Shown piece by piece: positions 47,536 to 58,200 of a DNA stretch of 64,000 nucleotides. The stretch comes from Scenedesmus sp. ARA3. Its lineage: Eukaryota; Chlorophyta; Chlorophyceae; Sphaeropleales; Scenedesmaceae. A model generated the notes under the pieces. It saw only the letters and a list, made by a program, of their open reading frames with translations. It was not told the DNA's origin and searched no databases. Positions within the stretch are counted from its first letter, which is position 1. Each line of letters starts with the position of its first letter. Location: NCBI GenBank assembly GCA_004335835.1, contig RWJK01001502.1, forward strand, positions 32,867 through 96,866, given 5' to 3'. The position numbers were made by a program, and so were the translations under genes.

Positions 47536-50500
47536 ATGAGCGCTGGTCAGAAGCAGTCAGTCAGCGCTGCTGCTGAGGCGCTGTTTGAGACCAAGAATGT
47601 GGCTGAGATTCGAAAGGTTGGTCAAGTTTCCTGTATGGCGCAGAAGCTGCAGCCTGTCAACTGCCTGTCAGCACACTGCTGTCGCCACTGGCAGGCTTGC
47701 ACAAAAGAAGTCCGCCATCAATCGCGCGCACTACAGATAGTAGACAGTCGTGAAGTCTGGACACCAGAGTCGGCCTGCATCACACTGTTGCCTTCCTTGT
47801 GCTGCTGTTGTTGCTGCAGATTGAGGCGCAGACCCGCAGGGAGATTGATGACAAAAACCAGCAGCTGCGGCAGCTTGTGGGCGACTCATACAGGTGACTA
47901 GGAACAGGCAGTGGCGTGCCAGTAGTGGTGCCAGTGGCTAGCACAACTGCGCAACCGCGCTAACAAAGAGCAGACCCCAACCAGCGTTGTTGTAATGGCT
48001 GGCGTCTTTGCAGCAGTAATGGCGCGTGCCATGCCACCTGCTCATGCACTCCTGCAAGCTCACCTGTTGCGCTTGCTGATGCTGCTGTGCATGGGGTGTA
48101 TTGCTGTTGGGCTTGCGCTGCAGGGACTTGATTGAGGGCACCGACAAGATCATAGACATATCAACAAAGTGCCACGGCATCCTCAGCAACATCCTGACCA
48201 TACAGGTAAGAGCAGCAGCAGCAGCATGACGCAACTCTCTGCCTAATTTGCAGCAGAATATGCCACAGCAGTAGACGCCTGCATCTGCAGAGTCGAGCAA
48301 TTGACAGGTATGTGTGCAGCACATCCTTGCAAGCACAGCAGCCACCTGGTCAACCAGGTTTGGCGTGAACAAAGTATGTACATCTGGCACAACTGGTGGG
48401 CGCTCTTGTGCACTCTCCTTATAATATACCGCTTGCTGTTGCTGCTGCAATCCGCTCCTGCAGGAGGGCTTTGGCAGCCTTGCTGTGAGCGTGACCGGGG
48501 CTGGCGGCGCACAGGAGGGCAAGGACTTTGTGCGCAAGCACCAGGAGCTGCACGGTGAGCTGGCAGCAGCAGCCACTGGACATCACACCGCGCCTCGGCA
48601 TGTACGGTTCCGTAGCGAAGCGAGGCTGCACGCTGTTCACTTGCAGGAAACTCCTGCAGCAGCTGCCGATTGGAACGCTCCATTTGCTTGACATACCAGT
48701 GTCAGTGCAGGGCTGTTGCTGCAACCGACCACATCAACTGGCTACACCCTTGTCGCAGCAGCTGAGCCTGCCACCCGCGCACTGAACAGCCCACTTACAG
48801 TCTATGTTGTTCTCCCCCTATTTCTGCTGCTGGTTCCAGCTGTCGGTGCGCGTGTCAAGTTCATCCTTGATACGCCCGAGGTGCTGTGGGGCTGCCTGGA
48901 TGGCCAGCAGCACCTGGAGGCAGCAAGGCGGCTGCTGCGCGTGCACGAGGTGCATGCGCACCTTCAAGGCACATGCGCTGCCGACATTGCAGCCAAGTTC
49001 CCTCTGATCAGCCACCAGTGGCCAGTGGTGCTCAAATTCAGGTGCGGCGGCTGGCCTAAAATTCACTGCAATGAATGCCATACTTCACTGCTGCTTGTTA
49101 TCGTAGCCCAGAACAGTGTGCTGCTGCATGTCCCTGTTGACAGGTTTGAAGCCCAGCGGCCAGCCTGATGTACAGCAGTAGCTGCTTGATGTTGCAGCCC
49201 ATAACAGTGTGCAGCCGAGCCGCAACATGCAGCACCTGTGCCATCTGGTTGGGTGCAGTCGGGTTGCAACTCAATTGCGCTACATCCCCATCTGCAGCAG
49301 CTGTGTCGTGTTGTGCGGCACTGCAACCGCGCTAGTGTTATACTGCTCAACATTTGAACATATGAATATGGTGAATCTACATTCATTGACTTCGGCTGTG
49401 CAGGGAGCAGATTCTGGACGTGTCTACATCCACGCTCAGCAGCAAGCCCTCACTGAGCAGCCAGGAAGCAGCAGATGCAGTGGCAGCACTGGCCCTGCTG
49501 CAGGGCCTCAGCAGCGCAGCAGCACTGCAGCAGCTGCTGGGCTGCCGCAAGCAGTGGGTGCAGCAGCGCCTGCAGCAGGCGCTGTCTGCTGCTGCTGCTG
49601 CTGCTGCTCAGCAGGAGCCTGGGGCTGTGCTGGCTGAGCTGGCTCAGCAGGTGCAGTCCTGCATTGCACAGGTGCGGGCCGAGGGTTGAACTGTTAGGCT
49701 GCTGATTTGCTGTAGCTCAGCTTTACTCCCCTGTTGGTTTCACAGCACCGCACATTGGCGGGCTGTTTATGGCATGCAGAACTGGGCAACCCCTGCGCAG
49801 CACTCACTGCATGACATGCATGACGCTGTGCCGTTGACCTGACGGCTGCGGGTCAAACCATGTTGCCGCCATGTGTATCATCATGCTGCACACAGGTCGG
49901 TGAGCTCTTCACAGCCAGTGCGCCAGCCAAGCCAGGCAGCAGCAGCAGCAGCCTGCTGCAGCAGGTGCTGCAGGAGGACGAGGCAGATGCCAGTGAGCTC
50001 TACTTTGGCAGCATGGACACAGCGGGCGAGGGCAGTAACAGCCCTGAGGCTGTGGCGTGGCGCCAGAAGAGCAGCGCTGCCTGCCAGCAGCTGACGCCGC
50101 TGCAGCGCAGCCAGGTGGGTGTGATGTGACTGCTGGCAGCTGCCCTGGCTGTGCGCTGCCGGTCCTGTTGAGAAGTAGCCAACATTGGCCTGCTTATCCG
50201 CATGTTACTGGTTGGCATGAACTGTAACAACTTGTTTGGTGCCTTGTAGTCAAATCTCCAGAAGGACGAACATCAGAACATCATCATGTAGTGCAAGCTA
50301 TGTTGAGTTGCAACATCACAAGGCGATGAGCATTCTTGCATTTGCACCTGCAGGTGGAACAGGCGTGCTCTGCTTGGCTGGCTGATGTTGCTGCTGCATG
50401 CAGCGAGCACGGCCTGCAGCTGCTGCAGTGCTGCGCCAGCGCCCACAGCCTGCTGGATGCTGAGCAGTCTGTGCAGCTGGCCATTGCAGAGTGGAGCCCA

Positions 50501-53010
50501 GCGCAATCCGCAGATGCAGCAGCAGCAGCAGCTGGCGACGCTGCTGCGCTAGATGTACAGGCCACCAGCGATCAGGTTGCGACAGCAGCAGTTTCTGCAG
50601 GAAATGGCAGCGCCAGCAGGCTAGGCAGGGCTGGGTCGAGTGCAGTAGGGCTGATGGCATCATCTGGCAAGGGCAGCGACGCTGCTGGCAGCCCCCGGGC
50701 ATTGGGAGGCCGTGTGTTGAGCGAGTGGGATGTCACTTGTGAACGTGTGCTGGGGCAGAAGCTTGACTTATGGCAGGTGAGCTGTGCTGCTGCTTGTTGT
50801 TGACTGGGTTGCATGAGCGCGGGGTTGGGCGTTGGTTGCAGTGCTCTTCTGTTGCAACTCTCTGTGACGCCTTCGCCCCACAGCAGCATGGCAGTTGGCA
50901 GTTTGCAGGACATAGCTTGTTGTTAGGCTGCATGTATTGTGTGGCTGCAGGTGTGCCCTTTGCAGCTTACCAGCCAGTCACTGCTATGTAGCTTTTCCAA
51001 CTGTGGGTTTCCTGCAAGCGCTCTGTTACACCCGGCAGCATCACCCTCCGTTTCCCCTGCCACTACTTTTCCTTCTCCTACAGGTGCTGTTCCATGCTGC
51101 CTTCCTAGAGCGAGCCAAGGCCATCATTGCAGATTGCTTGCAGGATGCAGCTGGGTCCATCCACGAGCCGCTGCGCGCAGCCCTCAAGCAAGCAGCAGCA
51201 CACACCCCAGAGCCCGCAGGGCAGCTGCAGCCAGGCAACTGGCCGTCAGCAGTGCAGCTGCAGGGCGCTGGGCAGCTAGACAGGACCTACACAGCGCTTG
51301 GCGGCCGCAGCAGCAGCATGGCGTGGGCCGGCGGGGCGCAGGGTGGTTTGGGGTACAGCAGGTCAGGGCAGCTGCTGCTGGGGTCGCTGTCTGGGATGGT
51401 TGCAGGAGAAGCGGAGCCTGCAGGTGAGCGTGTCTGTGAGGGCGCTGCTGTTGTGCTGTGCTGTGTTGCAGGACTACCTCCTGTCATGCTGTGCATCGCA
51501 CTGTGCTTTTGCTGTCGCATGTCGCCGTGTGCCCTGTAGATATATCCTTGACATAAAGCTCACCCGCTGTGAAGATGGCTGGCTTGCTGACAACGTTCCA
51601 TGCTTTGATGCTGCTGCTGCTGCGCCTGCGCCTGCAGCCTTCCGCAGCGAAGTCAGCAGCATCAAGCAGCTGTTTGATGCGCGCCTGCACGCAGCCCTGC
51701 AGGCAGTGCTGCTGCTGACAGGCTCACCGATAGATGAGCAGGATGCAGCAGCAGCAGGTGGCATCTCCCGCAGTACTACAGCCACTGCCACTAGCTTGAC
51801 AGCAGCAGCAGCAGCTGGGACCGGCAGCCTGCCCACTGGCATGGCTAGAGCCGGCAGCATTGCGCCTGCAGCAGCAGCAGCAACAGCGTTCAGCAACAGC
51901 GGCAGCAGCCTTGCAGGGGGAGCTGCAGCTGCTGCAGCAGGCGCCTGTGCAGCCGCGGGCAAGGCCAGGTCAGTGGAGCTGCAGCAGTATGCGCAGCAGC
52001 AGTGCGTGGAGCTTATGCAGAAGCTTGCAGGGCAGCTGCAGCAGCAGCTGCAGCAGCTGCCAGCAGCAGCACAGGGAGCAGCAGGTGCTCCAGTGGTGGA
52101 GCAGGTGCTGCTGCTTGCAAGGCTCTGCCATGCATTGGCTACCGGCAGCACAATGCTGCCTGCACTGCTGGGACCACCAGAGGCCTGGCCTGCTGCTGCT
52201 AAGGCAGGGCCAAACGCAGCAGCAGCCGGCAGCGGCAGCAGCAGCAATGTACTGCCGGCGTCCATTGCGCAAGGCATGAGTGCGCTAGGCCCTGCTGCTG
52301 CTGCGCTGCTGCGCATGCACCACCCTAGCCTGATGGGCCAGCGGGGCGACAGCACTGCTGCTGTGGCAGCTGCTGCTAGCCAGCTTGCAGCGGTGCAACA
52401 GCAGCTGCACGGCATCGCCTGCAGCGGCTACAGCACCTGGGCTGCCTGGGTGGCTAGCAGCTTGTCTGCTGCGCTGCTGGCAGCACTGAAAGCCGATGAG
52501 CTTCTGCACAGCAGCACTACGCCGCTGTCTTGGATCGAGACGTGTGTGACGGCAGATGGCAGCAGCAGTGCTGCTGCTTCGCTGCTGGATCCGCTGGAGG
52601 GAGATGGCGGTGCTGCTGGGGGTGGCGACATGCGCTTTTCGCTGCCTGGCTGCCCTTCATCGGCGCTGCTGCAGATGCTCAGCCTGGCTTGCTCAGTGAG
52701 TGAGCTGGTTTTCAGTTGAAGTTCCACTTGCTGCGAATTGCGAAGCAGGGATACAGATTGCGTGGAGTTATGGTCTGTCCAGCGAGGCTGCATGCATTGA
52801 CGAGCTACTGTTGGCAAAAGGCAAAGACCACAGTGATGCGTGTGCTTGCCGTTCCCGCTACATCCTGCCAACAAATGCTGTGCCATGGTGTGCTGCACCC
52901 TATGGCCACATGCCAAGTACTCTATGCGAGCATCGTCAAGGCTGATCTGCTGCTGCCGCCGCTGCTGCTGCCGCCGCTGCTGCTGCCGCTGCTGCTGCTG
53001 CTGCCGCCGC

Positions 53011-53046
<36 letters not shown>

Positions 53047-54381
53047 AGGAGACGCGGCGCGCAGGCGAGCACCTCATCAGCGCAGACGCGCTGCAGCTGC
53101 TGCAGTGGGAGCTGCACGGAGCGGCACTGGCAGCACTGCAGCAGCTGGGCACCAGCAGCAGCAGCAATGGCAGCCAGCCGGGCGCAGCAGCTGCAGACGG
53201 CAGCAACAGCACAACAGTCAGCGAGAAGGGTGTGCTGCAGCTGCTGTTTGATCAACGGCTGCTGAGGGATGTGCTTGGAGGCAGTAAGCCGCCAGCAGCT
53301 GATGCAGCTGCTGCTGCTGCTGGAGCAGGAGCGGCAGCTTCAACGAATGGCACAGCCGGTGCTGCTGGTGCGGCTGCGCGCAAGAGGCTTGTTCAGGACG
53401 TGGAGCAGCAGCTGCAGGTGGGTCGCAAATCGGATGGCTGCGTTAGCAGCTTGGTTTCATGGCTGTGCCAGCTAGTCATCGCACACGCCTGCTGTGATGG
53501 GAGTGAGTGCATGCGCACAAAGCTGGCAGCTGATGCAGTATGTAGACCGGCAGCTGACCTTGTGTTGTTGCTGCGCTGCATGCCTGCAGGACCAGCTGGA
53601 CCCCATCGACTGGGCCACCTACGAGCCGCACCTGTGGGCCAACGTGCAGCGCTACCATGGCCGCACCGCAGTGCTGCTGGGCATGCTGGGGCAGCTGCAT
53701 AAGCCCTACGCAGACAACCCCCGGCCAGCTGGCGGTGCAGCATCCTCAGAGCTCAATGCGCTCAATGTGCTGCCAGTGGCGGCGCGGTTCCACTACCTGC
53801 CGATCAGCACGCCTACGGCAATGCATGCCGGCGCTGCTGCAGCGAAGCAGCGGGCACTCAGCATGGGCCCTGGCGGGGCAGGGCTGCCTGGGTTTGCTGG
53901 CGAGGCAGCAGCTGCTGGCGCTGTGCTGGCAGCAGCAGCAGCAGGTGATGGCGGCAGCGGCAGAAGTCAGGCCAGTGACCTGGCAGCGCAGTACGTGCTG
54001 TCGGAGCTTGGCAGTGGCAGCAGCGGCATGGCCAGGGCCTCTCCAGGGCTTGCTGTTGATGGTGCAGCAGCAGCTGCTGCTGGTGGTGCGCAGGCTGTTT
54101 CGCAGCTGCACCTGTCAGCGGATGCGGCAGCAGCAGCTGGTGCCAGTGCACTGAGTGCGCTGCAGGCGCGGCTGCAAGGCAGCGGCTTTGGTGCGTTTGG
54201 GTCCCTGCTGGGTGACAGGGCAGCTGGTGCTGCAGCTGAGGTCAGTGCCATGGCGCAGAACTTTGGGGACCTGCTGCCGTCTGCAGGCCTAGGTGGCGGG
54301 ATACTGTCGTCGTTTTCCCGGAGGGACGGGACGGCTGGCAGCGGCAGCGGCCAGGCAGCAGTGCCGGGCAGCAGGAAGTGA
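47536..54381 (+). CDS. COG1: Conserved oligomeric Golgi complex subunit 1
   Basis: Exons in phase are 47536-47616, 47820-47893, 48124-48205, 48464-48554, 48840-49041, 49404-49671, 49896-50114, 50354-50776, 51084-about 51361, about 51541-52695, 53049-53417 and 53590-54381. The join near 51361-51541 is unsure: the strong donor at 51423 gives the wrong phase, while a weaker one at 51361 works. The N-terminus (ALFETKNVAEIRK, EAQTRREIDDKNQQLRQLVG, DSYRDLIEGTDKIIDIS) is the COG1 signature helix region. Exon 5 has KFILDTPEVLWGCLDGQQHL and AAKFPLISHQWPVV. The C-terminal exon has YEPHLWANVQRYHGR and VAARFHYLPISTPT. COG1 belongs to the COG tether that retrieves Golgi enzymes in retrograde vesicles. At roughly 1000 residues it is inflated by Ala, Gly, Ser and Gln runs, mostly in the last four exons. 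Confidence 0.9.
52941..53048 (+). repeat. CTG/CCG repeat forming the 3' end of a COG1 intron
   Basis: Over 100 bases of CTG and CCG triplets run without break into the acceptor CAG of the exon starting at 53049. No ordinary pyrimidine tract is present, so this microsatellite must itself serve as the 3' splice-site context. Confidence 0.9.
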
Positions 54382-54693
54382 TCTGTGTGTGCTTGCCAGC
54401 TGGCATCAGGTTGGTGGTCTGCTTTTGTTGCAATGTTGGCAGCATGTTGGCTGTTGCGCACTGCTTGTTGTGTTGGCAGATGCTTGCAGGCACCTGGAGC
54501 GCCAGGGCAGAAGTGTAACAACAGCATGTATAAGAACGAATTTACACATCCGCTGAGTCCTCACGGACTGCATTGGATGCGAATCATGCATTCTTTTACA
54601 CACGTCCCCTGGTTTCAGCCTGGCCCGGCAATTGATTCGCAGTTTCTGAAAACTCATCGGCAGCTGACTGCTTTGAGCAGATGAGGCCCCAGG
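54382..54693. other. 3' flank of COG1
   Basis: Non-coding. Contains copy B of the dispersed 25-base repeat at 54522-54546. Nothing else was seen. Confidence 0.5.
54522..54546 (+). repeat. Dispersed 25-base repeat, copy B
   Basis: Exact second copy of the sequence at 45414-45438, same orientation, about 140 bases after the COG1 stop. Confidence 0.9.
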
Positions 54694-55000
54694 TCAGAAA
54701 ACCACCACCACAGCGTTGTTGCTACAGCTGGGTGATAGAACGATGGTATATGCCACAACAGCATCATCACGGGCATAGACCTGCCACCTAACAGAGATAC
54801 TGTCCACCCAGCTGGTATTAAGTCTGAAGTTCCTCAGGAGGTGTCCAGGAGGAACACCAACAGTGGTCACTGTCAATGCTGGTGAATTAGGCAGTCCTGC
54901 TGCAGCTGCGTCGTTGCGGCTCTGCTTAAAACTGTCAGTGGGCTGCCGGTGGGCGGAAGCCACAGACGGATGATGCCAATAACGTGACAGCCCACCTGCA
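54694..55000 (-). CDS. Possible terminal exon of a small unidentified gene
   Basis: An open frame of about 100 codons follows a good acceptor (GGGTTTGCAG, minus strand, near 55000) and ends at 54694. It reads GLSRYWHHPSVASAHRQP, then PALTVTTVGVPPGHLLRNF and SVRWQVYARDDAVVAYTIVL, a strand-rich pattern unlike the Gln/Ala shadow frames nearby. It has no internal ATG. An ATG at 55146 (MAEQRILKWGKESPTVE) lies upstream, but I could not join the two in phase. It is squeezed between COG1 and the oxysterol-binding gene. It may be a real small gene or a chance frame. Confidence 0.3.
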
Positions 55001-55251
55001 AACCCTTTTGAACTAGTGACTATCAGCAGACGCCCAGGCTAGCCTACATCACCAAAGGATTACTCGTTCCCTTAAGAGCGAACATAAGAGCTTGCCTCAA
55101 CAGTTGGAGATTCCTTGCCCCACTTGAGAATTCGTTGCTCTGCCATTCTCGCCACCCGTGTAACGCTTGCACAGCAGCGCAATGGCTGCGAGTTGACTTC
55201 AATTAAGTAGATTGTAGGTGTTGCGTATCAATCCGCCCGGGCGCGCCCACG

Positions 55252-58200
55252 ATGGGCTTCTACAAGACATTGCGCCGGGCACTCACCAACACAGGCTTCT
55301 TCGATCAGGCTAAGAAGTATGACGAAGATACTGAGCTGATGCTGGTAAGAGCAAGTCGTATCCTCCCAAGAAGCGCAACAGCAGCAGGCCCAAAAGGCAC
55401 CTGCCCATGTGGGCAGGTGCAGGCACTGGTCGCTGTTCAATGTTTAATCCACACCGTTGAGCAGCTCAGACAGCAACTGTCTCGATGCCGAATCAGCATG
55501 TATCCATGCCGGACGCCTCTGGCTGCAAATGCACCTGTCCAGGCAACCAGAGACATCACTTCAAGGTAGCAGTGCTCAAGCTGACGCTGTTTTGTTGCTG
55601 CTGCACAGGCGCAGCTGCACCCCGATGCACATGAAGAGGGAGGGCTGGCATGCAATGACAAGCAGCTGCTGATAGAGATGCGCGAGTGAGTCACTCCTGC
55701 TTGCCTCGCATGCACACGCTGCGGCAGCAGCGAGCTGAGGCAGGAGAGCGTCATCAGCAGCGCTTGCAGACAGCAGCTGTGGCCAGGAATGCTGGAGCAG
55801 CTCGCTTGCTTTGACTTTGTGGTTGCTGGGCTGCAAATAGACGGCGAAAGCCAATAGGCTGCTTGCAGCGCGTGTAAAGGCCTGTCGGAATTTGAAACCC
55901 CAATGCTGTGCAGGGGTATGCTCCGCTGGATGCTCCCAAAGTGGCAGAGCTCTCAGTGCTGCGGTTGCCAGTGTTCCAGCAGCATCAGCACGGTGTGTTC
56001 CGCAGATGAAGCTGCAACACATGCCTCAGCATTCATAGTATCATGCGCTGACTGGACTCGCTGCTGTCACCACTGCTGCTGCTGCTGCTGCTGCTGCCGC
56101 ATCCTGTCAGGTGCATCATGGTGTGGATCAAGTCCATGGGGCGGCAGATCCTGCAGGGCAACCTCAACCTGGTCAACACCAGCTTCCCCGTGCTCATGTT
56201 CGAGCCGCGCAGCTACCTGCAGGTGCGGCGTGCAGCACAGCACAGCACAGCACAGCACAGCACAGCACGAGGCAGTGCAGCGCTGCCTAGCACACTGCAG
56301 CACAGCATAACACCGCAGCAGTGCTCATGTTTGAGCCGCGCAGCTACCCGCAGGTGCGGCGTGCAGCACAGCATATCACCGCAGCAGTGCTCATGTTTGA
56401 GCCGCGCAGCTACCCGCAGGTGCGGCGTGCAGCACAGCATAACACCGCAGCAGTGCTCGTGTTTCAGCCGCGCAGCTACCCGCAGGTGCGGCGTGCAGCA
56501 CAGCACAGCGCAGCACAGCACAGTGCAGCACAGCAACAGCCCGCACAGCATCCGCTGTGCATGCTGACACGGCACAGTACAGGGCAGCCAGCGCAGCGCA
56601 GCTGGCAGCTGCCGGGACAACCTATGGCAGTGGCTGCAATAAATAGAAGGTGCAAGCAGCAGCAGCCGTGTAGGTGGCGTTCAACGGCAGCGGCACAAAT
56701 CTCATATCGTAGTTGTGTATCCGCGTGCACATGGCCGCAGCAGTTGACCTACTTGGGGCAGTGCTCCGCCCTCACTTAGCTAGCAACTGCACAAGTAACT
56801 GCTGCTGCTGCTGCCTGGGTTGCTGTTGCTGCTGCAGAAGCTGGCTGACATCTGGGCCTACCCCGACTACATCAACGCAGCAGCAGCGGCGCAGGACCCC
56901 CTGGAGCGCATGAAGCTGCTGGTGACCTGGATGGTGGCAGGTGCGGGGTGCTGCTGCACGCTGCTGTCAGATGTATGCATACTTCGTGCATCTGCTGCTT
57001 GAATCAGAGTTCAGCTCTCAGCTGCAGCTCAAATCCATGCACTGGATGCATCTCAGGGTTGACGCCGAGAACCGCGCGTTGTGCTGGGCCGTCAGCTGTC
57101 ATCGATCTGTTCCCATTTTGTGTCTGCGCCCTGCTGCTGCTGCTGCTGCCGCCAGGGCTGCACCACAGCGTGGAGAACTGGAAGAAGCCCTTCAACCCCA
57201 TCCTGGGCGAGACCTGGCAGGCAACCATGCCCGGGGGGCTGCAGCTGTTCATGGAGCAGGTGCGATGCGCTGCTGCTGCTGCTGCTGGCAGCGCAGCGCG
57301 AAGCTTGCCGCAGCAGGCGCACAACATGCAGTTGATGATGCAGCAGAGTGTGGCGCGACGGAACTTGTGTAGCGCCCTGAGCGCGTGGCCATGCCTATAT
57401 CCAGCGCCGCAACCATCACGCGCTTGGTTTGCAACCCCCGCCCTGCCAACCACATCACTGCGCACTAGCCTTCTGTGTTGTCTGCAACTTGTCTTTCAAA
57501 TGTGACTGTCTCCTGCCGCAGGTCAGCCACCACCCTCCTGTGTCAGCCTACCAGCTGCAGGGCCCCGGCTGGGCGCTGTCGGGCTGGAGCCAGCCTGCTG
57601 TGGTGCCTGTGGTCAAGTTCTACGGCATCAAGACAGTGGCCAAGGGCGCGCGCAGCATCAGCTTTGCTGACGGCAGCAGCGTGGAGATGACCATGCCGCA
57701 CTTTGCGATTAAAGGTGCGGCGGGTGCACGTTGAGAGTGCGTTGAGAGTGCGTCGAGAGTGCGCGGCTGCAGGCAGGGGTCTGTTTCAACTAGTTGGTGG
57801 GCGTGCAGCGGGAGTGAGGAGGTCAGTGGGTTCTGCTTGCTTTGTTGGCTTTGGTCCTGCTAGCGGTCTTGTAGTGTGTAGTTGTGCTGGGAGGCCCTCA
57901 CCTGCCTGCCTGCTCACCACTGACCTGCCTGCTTTCTACTCACCTGCTTCTACAGGTGTGGTGTACGCCGCCGAGCCGCATGCAGAGATCTGGCCACTCA
58001 CCTGCCTGCTCACCACTCATCTGCTACTGCTTCTACAGGTGTGGTGTATGCCGCCAAGCCGCATGCAGAGGTCTGGCCACTCACCTGCCTGCTCACCACT
58101 TGCCTGCTGTCCTGCAGGTGTGGTGTTATGCCGCCAAGCTGCATGCAGAGGTCTGGCCACTCACCCGCCTGCTCACCACTCACCCTGCCTGCTTTCTACT

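Noticed and set aside
52716..53040. Leu/Pro-rich frame reading through the CTG/CCG tract into COG1 exon 11
   Set aside because: The tract is the intron's 3' end. The preceding exon has a good GTGAGT donor at 52696 and the exon from 53049 joins it in phase.
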